This document shows positions 34,477 through 47,790 of a DNA stretch of 64,000 nt, piece by piece. Both the position numbers and the translations under genes were made by a program. The notes beneath the pieces were generated by a model, which was not told the DNA's origin, searched no databases, and was given only the letters and a program-made list of their open reading frames with translations. Numbering within the stretch: the first letter of the stretch is position 1; every line of letters starts with the position of its first letter. The stretch is from Antedon mediterranea (Eukaryota; Echinodermata; Crinoidea; Comatulida; Antedonidae): positions 9,840,288-9,904,287 of the forward strand of contig NC_092676.1 of NCBI RefSeq assembly GCF_964355755.1, written 5' to 3'.

Positions 34477-37400
34477 AGTGGAGTCTGTTAGGGCTGAAAT
34501 AAGGGTGTTTGGTTCAGTTTCTTCCAAAAGCACCAAATTTGGTATACAGGTTGCCCATCCTATACAAATTCAATTTTTGATGGGCGCCAAGCAAAATGAC
34601 CCCTTGGGTCACCTAATTTGCATAATTTAAAATGGCGGACATTTTCGCTTAAACAGTCTATATCTCTAAAAATACTGGTCATAGAGAGTTGATTTTTAGC
34701 CCAAAATGTTTAGAACATAAACATTCCTATTTACGCTAATGAAGTTTTTTTGAAAAAAATGACCGAAAGTACCAGTTTTAACCTTTGACCCATATTTTAA
34801 GGTATTGCCATATCTCAGTAAATAGTTGTCACAGACAGTTTATTTAAGTGTAAAATTGTTCAGAATATATATGTTACTATTTAATTTAATGAAACATTTT
34901 ATCCAAAAATGACTGGAAGTACTCAGTTTTGCCTTTGACCGTTACGATGTAATTACCAGCCTTGTTACGGTTAATATATTTTGATATCCATAAAACTACT
35001 TGTCATAGAGAGTTAATGTTGGTGTCAAAATGTTCAGAACATAAACATTTCTATTTACTATAATAAAGTTTTTTCTCAAATAATGACCAGAAATACCATA
35101 TTTGACCTTTGACCTGTTTTTTCAGGCAAATTGCCATATCTCATTATTGGGTTGGAGTGGAAAGTTCATTTTGGTGTCAGATTGTTCAGAATATATATGT
35201 TTCTATTCTGCTTAATAGAAGACTTTTCAAAAAAATGTCAGGAAGTATAGTTATTGGCTTGTTAAATACATAAAATTTATAAATTTGTTCAGTTAATTGT
35301 ATAGTTAACTGTATATTTATGATATTATTTTGCAACCCACTTTTGAGCACTTGTCGAAGATGGCTGCTTGCATGTGCAATTGAACAAAGTATACTGAACA
35401 AAGTTGAATAGATTGTCCTATTTGTAGTGAGTCTAGAGTGATGTAAATGAGAAATGAGAAAATTGTATATACAAAAAATACCCAATCTCATCTAATCGAG
35501 TAATTAAATGAAGTCTTCCACATATTTAGCAATAATGTGTAGGCCTACTGATGAAATCCAGTAAAAGTTTTGTTTTGGAAAGTTAGTGTTTCTGTCACTT
35601 GTGTTTGCTGTTGCATAACAATTTCATGTTGCTACATTTCTCTTTGTTGCCATAACACGAACAACCACTGAATGGGGAAAAGACACCAAAGATTTCTGTC
35701 CTCCAGACCTAAGTCATCCAAGGACCGTCGAGCTTGGTGGTTCTCAAAGATTTTCAAATAAAAAAAAAAAAGAAATTGACCATATACAGTAATCATCTAG
35801 AAGAGATTGGATGAATAGGAACAGTTTTGTTACTAATGACATGTTACGCTCTAGTATCCTCTTTTTCATATATTGCCCTTTTTTCAAACTTAAAATGAAC
35901 TCTGTATTGCATGTCCTTGACTATGAGAACAATGCAAATTTTATGAATGGAAATGTTGTGCAAAAATCAACAAAAAGGTTTAGCCTCATTTCTAAGAAAC
36001 AATATCATACTCAAGCTCAGAACATGATGGGGCATTTCGTCTTTACGAGAACACTGAAAATATTACAATTACCATACATGTGCTTATGGTGACTGAACCA
36101 ACCAGACTGTTCAAGGATTGCTAAAGAAGTTTGAATAAGCCATTATTTTCCAAATACTCGATATGAGAAAGGACACATCATTCAATACTTTGAAAATGTA
36201 CATAAAAGAAATGAAAGTAATAAAAGTAAATCTGTTCATGAGGTTAAAACAGCTCATCAATACATTATGTTACACAAGCCAAGAGTTGTTACCAATTCCA
36301 ATATAACAACAATTTAACATTTACTAATCAACCAAAAATCAAGTAAAAAGGCAATAATGAAAAAGATGATACTAAGGCGTAATGTCATAAGTAACAAAAC
36401 TGTAATACCCAAATCGTGTCCAGATGATGGCCAAATTTTTTAAAATTAAAATTCGAGAATTCTGCCAAGTTTGGCGGACCAAGGATTACTTTAGGTCTGG
36501 TGGAAAAAATATATTTTTCAGTTGTGGTTCGTGATATGGCAACAGTAGTCTAGTTTTTATATTGTGCATCCCGAAAATGTCCATCCTTTTAATTAGTAGG
36601 TTATACCCCAGTTTGAAGGCCCTTTAAAGAAAGATACTCAGCGAAGAAATGCAATATAGGACAATTACCCTGAATGTAACAACCAAACAAACACAAGTGA
36701 TGGAAACACTAACTTTCCAAAACAAAACATTATTGCTAAATGTGTAGAAGACTTCATTTAAGTACTCGATTAGATGAGAATGAGATTGGGTATTTTTTGT
36801 CTATACAATTTTCTCTCATTTGCGTTACTCTAGACTCACTACAAATAAGACTATATTCAACTTCATTCAGTATACTTCGTTCAATTGCACATGCAAGTAG
36901 CCATCTTCGACAAGTGCTCAAAAGTGGATTGGAAAATAATATAAATATACAGTTAACTTGAACAAATTTATAATTAATTTTTATGTATGTAACAGGTCAA
37001 CTGTACTTCCTGACATTTTTTGGAAAAATCTTCTATTAAACATAATAGTAACATATATATTCTGAACAATCTGACACCAAATTGAACTTTCCACGCCAAC
37101 CCAATAATGAGATATAGCAATTTGCCTGAAAAAACAGGTCAAAGGTCAAATATGGTATTTCTGGTCATTATTTGAGAAAAAACTTTATTATAGTAAATAG
37201 AAATGTTTATGTTCTGAACATTTTGACACCAACATTAACTCTCTATGACAAGTAGTTTTATGGATATCAAAATATATTAACCATAAAAAGGTTGGTAATT
37301 ACACCGTAACGGTCAAAGGCAAAACTGAGTACTTCCGGTCATTTTTGGATAAAATGTTTCATTAAACTAAATAGTAACATATATATTCTGAACAATTTGA

Positions 37401-37763
37401 CACTTAAATAAACTGTCTGTGACAACTATTTACTGAGATATGGCAATGCCTTAAAATATGGGTCAAAGGTTAAAACTGGTACTTCCGGTCTTTTTTTTCT
37501 AAAATACTTCATTAGAGTAAATAGTAGGAATGTTTATGTTCTGAACATTTTGAGCTAAAAATCAACTCTCTATGACCAGTAGTTTCAGAGATATAGACTG
37601 TTTAAGCGAAAGTGTCCGCCATTTAAAATTATGCAAATTAGGTGACCCAAGGGGTCATTTTGCTTGGCGCCCATCAAAAATTGAATTTGTATAGGGTGGG
37701 CAACCTGTATACCAAATTTGATGCTTTTGGAAAAAAGTGAACCAAAATATAACAGACTCCACT
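34477..37763. mobile_element. 3.3-kb fold-back with 1.1-kb arms, nested
   Basis: AGTGGAGTCTGTTA at 34477 is inverted at 37750-37763. The arms pair from there to about 35610 and 36690, with weaker pairing to 35735 and 36470. Each arm has about four degenerate tandem modules of the type CATAGAGAGTT, AAAATGTTCAGAACATAAAC, AATGACC and CCTTTGACC. Frames in the two arms share SIAHASSHLRQVLKSGL because the arms are copies. The centre (35735-36470) has one short frame of no known family. Confidence 0.85.
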
Positions 37764-38507
37764 ATATTCATACTTTGACAATTTAATATCTACGTCGTCA
37801 GTAATAATTATTATTATAATGTATTCTATATTAAAAAATCGGAAAATGGTTTTCATTAGAGCCCTTATTACTTAAGTAAAATTGTAGTAATGGGGCTATT
37901 TAATATTTTGTCGTTTAAAATATTATTTATTAATCTTATAAAATGTATATACTTTATTTTAAAATTAAAGATGTATTGTCTCCCAAAATCATGAAAAATA
38001 AAGAATAGGCCATTATGCAATTTTAATGAAGTTGTTCACTTCCATAAGAAAAAAGAACGGGGAAAACAATTATTTCAACTATAAAAAGACAAAATAAACA
38101 GTTAAATTACCCAAAAACTCATTGGCTTCCAGACAATTTGACAATTTTTTGCTTTAAATTACAGTTTTTTCAGGTAAATAATTTTTTTTCAGACCCAATT
38201 TTTTGTGAAAGTGAATAACTATTATGTGACATTAAAATAACATATTCAACAAAAAGATTTAAAAAAAACATTTTTTTCAGGGGACAATATATCTTTAAGA
38301 TAATAATAATCATTGCAGAAATAATGATGCTGAAAGCTGTCCGTTATTTGAAAAAAAAAACATTTAAAGAACTGACTACAGAAGATTGCTCACGTTAGTT
38401 TTATTATAACAATCATCCACCCTGCGAAACCTAATAACCTTTAACCTACAGTAGTAAGTAGGCCAGGTAGCCTATGTTGGCTAGGTTCAGGACTGATTGC
38501 CCATAAA

Positions 38508-38727
38508 ACATTCGATGTATAAATATCAACACCCCAGACAGTGTAATAATGACCTTTCCAGACCGAAGCTGGTTTGACTGAGGGTCTGGGCTTCTCCAAG
38601 ATTACGCAAGTTGTCTAGGACCTCTTCAGGTAAAGCTTCAATAATGGGGCTATTCGATTCGATTCGAACATTCGATGTATAAATATCAACACCCCAGACA
38701 GTGTAATAATGACCTTTCCAGACCGAA
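38508..38727. repeat. 60-bp direct repeat, spaced 160 bp
   Basis: AACATTCGATGTATAAATAT begins identical 60-bp copies at 38508-38567 and 38668-38727, within the interior of the 6.8-kb element. The rest of 37764-39820 is AT-rich and without a gene. Confidence 0.85.
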
Positions 38728-39889
38728 AACCATTCTGCCCGAAATTACAATACTTTCTCGATACAACTCCATATTTTATTAGTGGAAAATGCATTTTTAT
38801 TTAACATCAATCTTATCAAGCCAGGCAAAGACTGAATACGTACATTAAAAGTACAAAGAACAATGTAAACCTATAAACAATTATTTGCAATTACCAATGT
38901 ATAATAAATAAAATCAATCATGGAGAAGGTGGAAAGATTATATACACTGCCATGGGAATGGATACTTGAGTGGCGCCATATGTCAGTTGTGTGAACACCC
39001 ATTTAACTATTTGGTCAAAGTTGAATTATATCTTTCGAGGGTGTAAATATATAATAATATGCAACCGAGAGTAAAATTAATAGTTAAACGTAAATTTGAA
39101 ATTAAATTTAACTTTTTAACGACAATTTGCAATACTCATAATCTATGGCGTACCAAACTGTCATTTATTTAGGCAACTAAAATATCTTAGTTTTTAATAG
39201 ATGTAGTTAGTTTACAATATAGATCTTAGGTTCCAATAGAGATATATCCCTGTTATAACCAAGATATCTTTTCAATAAAGATATCTCTATTATTCCAATT
39301 AGAGACAATTAATATATGTCTTAAGAGATATATCATAGTTTTGTTACCTTGAGTTAGGCCTATTAGCAATTTAGTATTCCTATCAAATAAACTTGGTAGG
39401 CCTATATAGACGACGCAATTCCCATAAGAATAAATAGGCCTATACTAACTATTATATTAAAATAAATGTATTAACTAAAATCATTTCATTACTACTCAAC
39501 TTATCAGATGTTATCGTAAATAGTGTTGTCATTTTCTTTATCAATATTATCGGTATCGATATAAATCTTCAACCATCTTTAATATTTATTACCAAAATTG
39601 GTAGGCATATAGGGCTACCCGGGAGGGCTACGTGTTCCGTTTTGCTGAATCGGAATTAATTTTAAGTATACAATAATATTGTTATACGTCAGTATAAACT
39701 GTACTTATACTCGACGCAAAGTATTCAAGTTCACCGGTGTAGAGGAGGTCGTAAAATGATATTCGCGAGCTGTTTGATCGTAGGCCTATAACTGTCAATC
39801 TTCGAGTTTCCCATAACAACCCCGCCTTCTAATTTAAATGTTAAAACGTTTTGTCCCACGCTTGAGTAGGCTCGGCTAACAAAATTTAT

Positions 39890-40400
39890 TTTGTCGCGAC
39901 AAAATAAATTTTGTTGCAACAAAATGAATTTTGTCTACACAGAATGAATTTTGTCTACACAGAATGAATTTTGTCTACACAGAATAAATTTTGTCTACAC
40001 AGAATACATTTTGTCGCCACAAAATGAATTTTGTCCACACAGAATTAATTTTGTCTACACAGAATTAATTTTGTCCACACAGAATTAATTTTGTCTACAC
40101 AAAATGAATTTTGTCGTTACAGAATGAATTTTGTCGCCACAAAATGAATTTTGTCGTTACAGAATGAATTTTGTCTACACAGAATTAATTTTGTCAACAC
40201 AGAATTAATTTTGTCTACACAGAATGAATTTTGTTTACACAGAATTAATTTTGTCGAGACAAAATGAATTTTGTCAAGACAAAATTAATTTTGTCCACAC
40301 AGAATAAATTTTGTCAACACAAAATGAATTTTGTCAATACAAAATGAATTTTGTGTTGACAAAATGAATTTTGTATTGACAAAATTAATTATGTGTAGAC
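39890..40400. repeat. 21-bp tandem array, right arm (about 24 units)
   Basis: The inverted counterpart of 33690-34215, with units such as AATTTTGTCTACACAGAATG. Units have diverged individually between arms, so the arms have not been recently homogenised. Confidence 0.95.
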
Positions 40401-40679
40401 AAAATTGTAATATTTCGACAAAATTAGCATTGTCCCATACGGCGCCCCGTACTCTACACACTTTCCACTGGTCATCCACCACACACACACGTGTCGTCGC
40501 TGGTGGTGCGTGACGACAATAAATGACGTAATTTCTAATAATCTTTGATTCTTCTGTAGAAAAAAAAGCTGACGGCGGCGGAAGAGAGTATTTGGCAAGA
40601 AGTTACGAAACCTGGCGTTAAAAAGCTAATTAATGTATTTAAATAATAAATAATTGTCTAGGATAGCCTGACAAACCAT

Positions 40680-43600
40680 ATGGATTTTGAAAAGCTTCTG
40701 AAATTAGCGTCAAAAAATCAGAAAAATGCAGAAAAAGAGGTCAGTAACTCTATCTAGGCTAGCCTAGGCCTAGGCTAGCCTTTCTTATTTTATAGTTCTT
40801 GACCGCAAGATCCAGCAGTTCAGAATCTGCTTTCTAGGCTCACAATAGGCACACATACAGTAGGCCTAAGCCTGGCTAGCCATGTCTTTAATAGATAGAC
40901 GTCGGAATTAGATCATTCCATGACTTATTAAGGGAAGAAGGCTAGGCTAAATAATTATGTGAATATAATTAACATTAATTTTTTCTAATTTTTATTTAAT
41001 ACTTAATTATTAAGCTTAGTTAGTAATGTTAGGCCCTATCTTTGCATTGTATATTTTTTGCTTAAAATCAATAATATAGTATATAGATAAGATTATAATA
41101 TAAGAAAAGAAATATTGAGAAAGAAATGCCTTCATGGTAAAGTACTGCCTCAATAGGCCAAACAAAGAGAGGTTTGTTTCGTTGTCCCATATGATGATGA
41201 CCTACAGTAGGGGCGTAGCAGACACGATACAGTAGTACTCATCATGACATGATACGACACTCAGGCATACGCCATATCTCCCACCGGTACCCATCTCCTC
41301 TCCTGGCTGGTGGGTGTTTTTGCTGGATGGCCGTTGTTGGTTCTCTTGAACCAACGCCCTTGTGAGGGCTACTCCGCCACACCATGCTCCTAAAGAAGTT
41401 GATGTGGGTACCGGTGTGTGACAGTGGCTGTGTGTGGACTAGTACACCGGGTAACCCCCTACTAAGAGAGGTTATGTTGACATTATAGGGTACAGTACTG
41501 TAGGTATTTCAACGTAGATGATTGTTGGGTTTTTTTTTAACTTTTAACAAGATAAAACTGAACCACTCTAATCATCCACTTTTATTCAGTATTTTTAAGT
41601 ATGTAAAATGGTGATTTTTTTTCTTAATTTTATTCTTTTTTTATAATCTTTTTTCATTTAAAAAAAATAAAAATTACTTTCTACTGTAGGGCCAGTAGGG
41701 CATATTTTTAGGGTTGGTCAGGTTACACCAACATAAGGTGTTTTTTTTTGGCCTAAAAGGGAAAACTTAAACTTGTTTGAATTGTGCCATCAATCAATAG
41801 ATTTTATTGACAATATAACTATTACAGTACTTCTCTACTCCATGCCCACAGAGTACATGATACAAGTTTAAAAATTAATAACTTCATAAATCATTACATT
41901 TATTTATAAATAAAACCATGAAATTTGAATGAAACTGTATTAGTATTTATATGATTGACTGTATCTTCTACAGATTAAAATTGCTATTATTATTTGTTTT
42001 CATTTGAAATTGTATCTAATTTTGAATTGATTTTTTATTCTCAGTTACCCCAAACTAAGCGATACAGCACAAATTTACCACCACCCAAAAAAGCTGAAAG
42101 GAAAGTGAATTCTGAAGCAATCCGGGCATTGATCAATAAAAAAGAAAAACCAAAACAAGTAGAAAAAGGTATGTACTTCCATAGACCATGTATTAGAGTA
42201 TTCATTGTCTATTTAAAATGAGCTTATTATTCATGAGTTGAAAATAATTATTATAACATACACCTGGTTAATATTTCATTAGATGAAAAATTGTCTGCTT
42301 TGTTTAACTTGGCTCGTCATTACAGTAAATAGAGCAGTCAATCTTTCCACTCATAAAATATTCAAACCATTCAACTGAAACATATATTATAAATGTATCC
42401 TAGTGTATGCATTCATTACAATGAAAGAAAGTCGCTGGGGTGACCTGAAATAGAGACTGTATAGTACATGTATATCAAATCTAGTCAACTGGATTTATTG
42501 TACTTGTAAGTAATGCATACTGTAGTAGTACTAGTACTGTAGCATTGACACAACCTACTGTACAGTATCCAGGTTGTGTACTCAAGCTGGATAGGTCTGT
42601 TTGTTGACCGTCTATGATCATTAAAATGAGTTTGATTGCAGGGCACACTTTTCTTCCTGGTCTCTGTGTATTATTATAGTACTGCAAGCTTGGTTTCCAC
42701 TAGGATGCACAAAGTATGCCTGTAATTATATATGGCCGGAAACAGTTGTGGGTTGGGGGTTGTGGCTTCCTCTCCACCAAGTAAATAAATCAAAAACTGA
42801 CATTTTTCTTTAACATTTACCAACGAATAACACCTCATGCTCAAACAGAGCTTTTTCGCTTAACACAGCTGTACTGTACATTGTTATAACCTTCTACTTG
42901 ATCGAACAATTATCAATACAATTAAGTTTTTTACTTTTAGTTGCTGAAACAAAGAATAAAGTAACAACACTGAAAAATGGAACTAAGGAGAAACAAAAAG
43001 AAAAGAAAGTTAAAGATTCAAAAGTCAGGACTACAGAAAGCAAGAAATCAAAAATAGAATATAAATCAAAAGAACATGAAAGCAAACATAAACATTTTAT
43101 GAACATGATTGAGAAAGATAAAGAGAAGAAACAAGAAAAGAAATATGACCGGCCAAGTAAAGAAGAAAAAAAGAAAAAAACATCTTCAAAACAACCAATG
43201 AATTTTAAAGATCTTATGGAACTGGCTAAAAAAAAACAAAACGGAGAAATGATAGTTGAAGCAAAACCAACAGAAATGTCAGAGGAAAAACAAACATCTT
43301 CTTCTAAGAAGAATGGTGTACGTAAAACAGAACCAAAAGAGAAAAGACAACTAGATTTTAAAAAAGATTCAGCGAAAGTCAAGTTAAGGAATGGTCAGAA
43401 TAAAATCGTGAACAAGATTTCAAATGGTGTTCATATAAACAATCCTAGAATTCCAGATGCCAAAGTAAAATGTGATGATAAAAAATCTGGTAATGGCATT
43501 AAAAGGTCCCCAGAGGGATATGCTAAAAACAAGACAGCTGTTAATGGAAAACCAGAGGATGGTTTAAAAAGGTCCTCAGAGGGATATGCTAAAAACAAGA

Positions 43601-46600
43601 CAGCTGTTAATGGAAAACAAGAGGATGGTTTAAAGAAGAGTATAGCAAGTGGAACCAACAACCAAAATGCAATTGCTGTGCTTGGAGGAAAATTAAAGAA
43701 ACCTATGCCACCACAACATAGAAGTTCTAATATGCCACCCCAACATAGAAACTCAAACATGCCACCCCAACATACAAACTCAAACATGCCACCCCAACAT
43801 ACAAACTCAAACATGCCACCCCAACATAGACGTCAAGTTAATGGCACACCAGTTAAGCGCAAAGGTAAGTATTCTGGGCTTGCATTTCTACCCTACTGTA
43901 GGGCAACCAAAAATGTATGTAGGCCAATTAAAAATGGTCAGTCCCGATGGTCAAGTAAAATAAACAAAATATTTCAAAAATGTTTTACATCAGTTGTTGT
44001 GGAATACAACTGTAGATCAGATGTTTGATAATTTCAGCCAGCAAATGTTTCGGGCACCAACAAATTTAGAGGTTACCTGAAACTCTGGTTGTCGACCGAA
44101 CAAAATCTTGATTGGAATGTAACAGTACAGGAATGCAGGAAACTAATGACAGGATTAATAACAATTCATGGATCTCCATGTTACCCGGACTGGCAATCCA
44201 CTCTCTGTTAAGATTCATGGATCTCCGTGTTACCCGGACTGGCAATCCACTCTCTGTTAAGATTCATGGATCTCCGTGTTACCCGGACTGGCAATCCACT
44301 CTCTGTTAAGATTCTGTACAGTACATGTCTCTCGTTCTCCCTTTAGTTGATCTAACTCTTTATATGAATAAATATTTGAATACAAAAACTGATTTTTACT
44401 GACATTACTTTTTTTCAGCGCCACCACCTAAAGGTAGAATGATGAAATTAAAACGTGGTCGATTATGCAGTGATGATGAGGACGACGAGGATGATGACTT
44501 CATTGATGACACTGGTGAAGACGTTGATGTCTCTAAATACATTAGACAGATATTTGGTTATGATAAACGCAAGTATGTACAGTATTACCTAGGATAATGA
44601 TGATAATAACATTTTTCTCAAAAAATTTCATCTGGTTTCAATGAATATTTAAATAAATAAAGGTTAACTTTTAGTTAAACCAGTTGACAAGTACTTACTT
44701 GCTACGTTTCAGCTACTTTCAGTAGCCTTGGTCACGCAAATGACGTTGACATGATGTTCTGTCATTCGTCATAGTTCGGTGAATTACGCCACCTCTCGTC
44801 TGATGTTCAGCTTTCTGCTGGTGTCCCCCTTTGGATGCTCGGGTGTCCCTTTTTATTAAGTCATTGTAGATGTGGCTCAGTTCATGTCCTCCCTGGTCTC
44901 TGTTGATGTTCATATTCGTTTTTCTTATCCAAATGGCTTCTTTTATTTTTCTTGATAAGTAGTGTTGTTCTTTGTCTAATATTTTTGTATTTTCAAAATC
45001 CGGTATGTGATTTTCTATGGTGGCGTGATCTGTGATAGCTGATTTGTGTAGAATTTTAGATTGTGAATGGCGAGCGCTCCTGGTTCTTGTCCCTACCGTA
45101 TTTTTTTCCACGTCTGTTTTGTGTTCTATTATTATCATCTTGCATTTTGGTGTTGACGGTATCATCTTGCATTTTGGTGTTGACGGTATCATCTTGCATT
45201 TTGGTGTTGACGGTATCATCTTGCATTTTGGTGTTGACGGTATCATCTTGCATTTTGGTGTTGACGGTATCATCTTGCATTTTGGTGTTGACGGTATCAT
45301 CTTGCATTTTGGTGTTGACGGTATCATCTTTCATTTTGGTGTTGACGGTATCATCTTGCATTTTGGTGTTGACGGTATCATCTTGCATTTTGGTGTTGAC
45401 GGTATCATCTTGCATTTTGGTGTTGACGGTATCATCTTGCATTTTGGTGTTGACGGTATCATCTTGCATTTTGGTGTTGACGGTATCATCTTGCATTTTG
45501 GTGTTGACGGTATCATCTTCCATTTTGGTGTTCACGGTATCATCTTGCATTTTGGTGTTGACGGTATCATCTTCCATTTTGGTGTTCACGGTATCATCTT
45601 GCATTTTGGTGTTGACGGTATCATCTTGCATTTTGGTGTTGACGGTATCATCTTGCATTTTGGTGTTGACGGTATCATCTTGCATTTTGGTGTTGACGGT
45701 ATCATCTTGCATTTTGGTGTTGACGGTATCATCTTGCATTTTGGTGTTGACGGTATCATCTTGCATTTTGGTGTTGACGGTATCATCTTGCATTTTGGTG
45801 TTGACGGTATCATCTTGCATTTTGGTGTTGACGGTATCATCTTGCATTTTGGTGTTGACGGTATCATCTTCCATTTTGGTGTTCACGGTATCATCTTGCA
45901 TTTTGGTGTTCACGGTATCATCTTGCATTTTGGTGTTCACGGTATCATCTTGCATTCTATTCTTACTACAGTATTCTGTGTAGAACCTTGTTTAAGTATA
46001 CAGTAGTCACAAATAGATTTGTTACATTATACAGCTGAGCTTCACAATTTTTTTCTATAAGTTTCAACATTTTTTTATTATGTTTTATACATTTTCCATC
46101 TATTTTCTTTTAACGATACTATATTAGATTTCTAATTGCTCGGTCAACATTAGTGATAGGATTTATGGAATTAATATTGTATATTTGTTTACTTTTAAGT
46201 TATGGCTTTGAGAGTGAACATGCACTGAACAATATGGAAGCCAGCTACAGTCAAATCATGAAGGAAGAGACTAGAAGGTATTATTATCTATTAAGCTATT
46301 TTTGAAGTTCATTCAATAAGCCGTTTATTATTTTTTTGGAGGGGGGAGGGTGTAATTAGGTTAATGTATAATCAAATCAATTATCTCTAGATATAAACAA
46401 ATTTTGCAACACAATTAATATCAAGACATGATAAAATATGCTAAAAAATGATCAGAATGTTTGGTAAATCGTAGATCATGGCAGTCAATGATTCTGCTAC
46501 AAATAGTAATGTGATACAATATTGTGTAATTTGACAATAATATTCATTCTTATATAGCTAGCGTGTATTGCACAATGCTTCTACTGTGTAAGCACTTCAC

Positions 46601-47790
46601 ATTAATTCCCCGGTCATTTTTTAAATCAAACACGTATGTACTGTAGTTCCCCGGGTATAATCCCACCCCCCTTGTACGTGAAATTTGCCAGAATTTGGGA
46701 GGTGGGACTATACCCGGGGATTTCCCGGTGCATGAACTGAAAATGACAATATTTCTTCTGGCTACGATTTAGGCTAGCTATATTCCGATGTAGGCCTAGA
46801 CATTAGACTGCCAGGTCATCTAGGCCTACTCTCCCGATTCCCCACGCTCGAGCTCTGTGCAAATCGCATGTTGTTGCATGTGACACGAACTACAGTACTG
46901 CTCCGGTCGGCATAGAGGGCGGTGTTTTTTTTATGGTAATCAAGCATGCAGTAGTGTCAACAAGGCAGAATGTACACGGCGAGCGAGTGTGCGGCGAATG
47001 CATGATGTGCAGAACGCGAAGATCGGGGCGATGATATTAAGGTTGTATTCAACTTTACGATGGCCAATGTTTGATGAGTTTTAAGTCAGCCGAATTCAGA
47101 GAAATTACTCTATTTTTTGGTGAGAATTTCTTTTAAAAAAATCGACGTCGGCCTAGCTAGCTAGGCCTACCTCTGTCCTAATGATAAATTATACACTGGG
47201 ACTTTGCCCGGGGATATGCTTGCTTGCGAAGGTAATCCTAAAGTCGGGGGTGGGATTATACTCGAGGTGGGATTATACCCGAGGAACTACGGTATTATGT
47301 ATTAATCTCATAATGAGCGCAAATCCAATCCAACAAACTGTACGACACGAATGTAAGAAGGTGTCCAAAGCGGGGTGTTTTTTCGAATAAATATGGTTTT
47401 ATATGTATGCTGGATCTGTTATAATACACACAACCCTGATTGGTTGATTTTATACAATTTCATATATGCTTTCCCTCACTTTTTCAATTGAGGGCAGTGT
47501 TGTACGCTTAGATTTTTTTATATGTTTTGACAATTGTGTTTGTGACATGATGAGATGAGTGTGTAGACAAAATAATGAGATAGTCCAGTAAGATGTTGCA
47601 CCTAAATAAGTTTAAATGCAGTCTATAAAAATATCCTACTTATTAAGAAAAATATTAATAATCTTGTTAATTTTTGTTGCTATTTCTTGTTTACGATTGC
47701 AGTACACGTCTTGGAGTGCTTGAAGATTTAGAGGACATGAAGAAAGAGAAGATGGACTTAGAAAGAAAAAAGGCGAAGAAAAAGAGGTGA
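40680..47790 (+). CDS. SPTY2D1: SPT2 / SPTY2D1, histone H3-H4 chaperone
   Basis: Six coding exons: 40680-40739, 42045-42168, 42941-43864, 44419-44572, 46200-46277 and 47703-47790 (TGA), phases consistent, 475 aa. The N-terminus (MDFEKLLKLASKNQ, then KRYSTNLPPPKK) matches the conserved start of metazoan SPT2. Around residue 147 PMNFKDLMELAKKKQ is the second conserved motif. The C-terminal SPT2 domain (about 385-475) has the acidic run DDEDDEDDDFIDD, KYIRQIFGYDKR, ALNNMEASY and a basic helical end EDLEDMKKEKMDLE, the H3-H4-binding part in human SPT2. Known role: nuclear histone chaperone acting in transcription and nucleosome reassembly. The middle is Lys-rich and disordered, with two internal repeats: a 22-aa duplication with GYAKNKTAVNG and 9-aa NMPPQHTNS units (about 326-358). 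Shorter than human SPT2 (685 aa), mainly in this linker. Confidence 0.94.
41221..41460. other. Unassigned GC-richer block in SPT2 intron 1
   Basis: A 240-bp island of higher GC in AT-rich intron, with hairpin TTGGTTCTCTTGAACCAAC and paired CACCGGTACCC and GGGTACCGGTG about 100 bp apart. On the minus strand GGTTCAAGAGAACC loosely resembles a tRNA B-box, so a SINE-like origin is possible but not shown. Confidence 0.3.
42688..42720 (+). mobile_element. End fragment of the GGTTCCCACTAG MITE family
   Basis: AAGCTTGGTTTCCACTAGGA matches one terminus of the family seen at 7-12 kb; no partner end was found nearby. In SPT2 intron 2. Confidence 0.5.
45136..45956. repeat. 27-bp minisatellite, about 30 copies, SPT2 intron 4
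   Basis: The unit CATCTTGCATTTTGGTGTTG plus ACGGTAT is repeated almost perfectly, with a few copies reading TTCC or TTCACGG. As 27 is a multiple of three and the unit lacks stops in most frames, long ORFs run through it on both strands; these are not genes. Confidence 0.97.
46639..47294. mobile_element. TA-flanked inverted-repeat element (656 bp), SPT2 intron 5
   Basis: Left end TA-CTGTAGTTCCCCGGGTATAA; right end GGGATTATACCCGAGGAACTACGG-TA, its inverse with few changes. A further GGGTGGGATTATACTCGAGG copy lies inside the right end. Similar in design and end composition to the elements at 26380 and 32022. Confidence 0.8.

Larger units (their letters stand above)
33669..40451. mobile_element. 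6.8-kb fold-back element with 0.65-kb arms
   Basis: TA-CGGGGCGCCGT at 33669 is inverted at 40451 (GGCGCCCCG-TA). Each arm holds ATTTTGTCGAAATATTACAA, then a 21-bp tandem array, then CGAGCCTACTCAAGCGTGGG and TTAGAAGGCGG. Arms run about 33669-34325 and 39825-40451. No transposase was recognised between them. A second fold-back (34477-37763) sits inside. The whole lies in the space between the divergent LIN9 and SPT2 genes. Confidence 0.85.

Noticed and set aside
35811-36092. 93-codon frame at the centre of the inner fold-back as a transposase
   Set aside because: No DDE or other catalytic pattern could be seen.
45032-46006. 300-codon frames with DGIILHFGV or QDDTVNTKM repeats
   Set aside because: Translations of the 27-bp minisatellite in an SPT2 intron, present in several frames and both strands.
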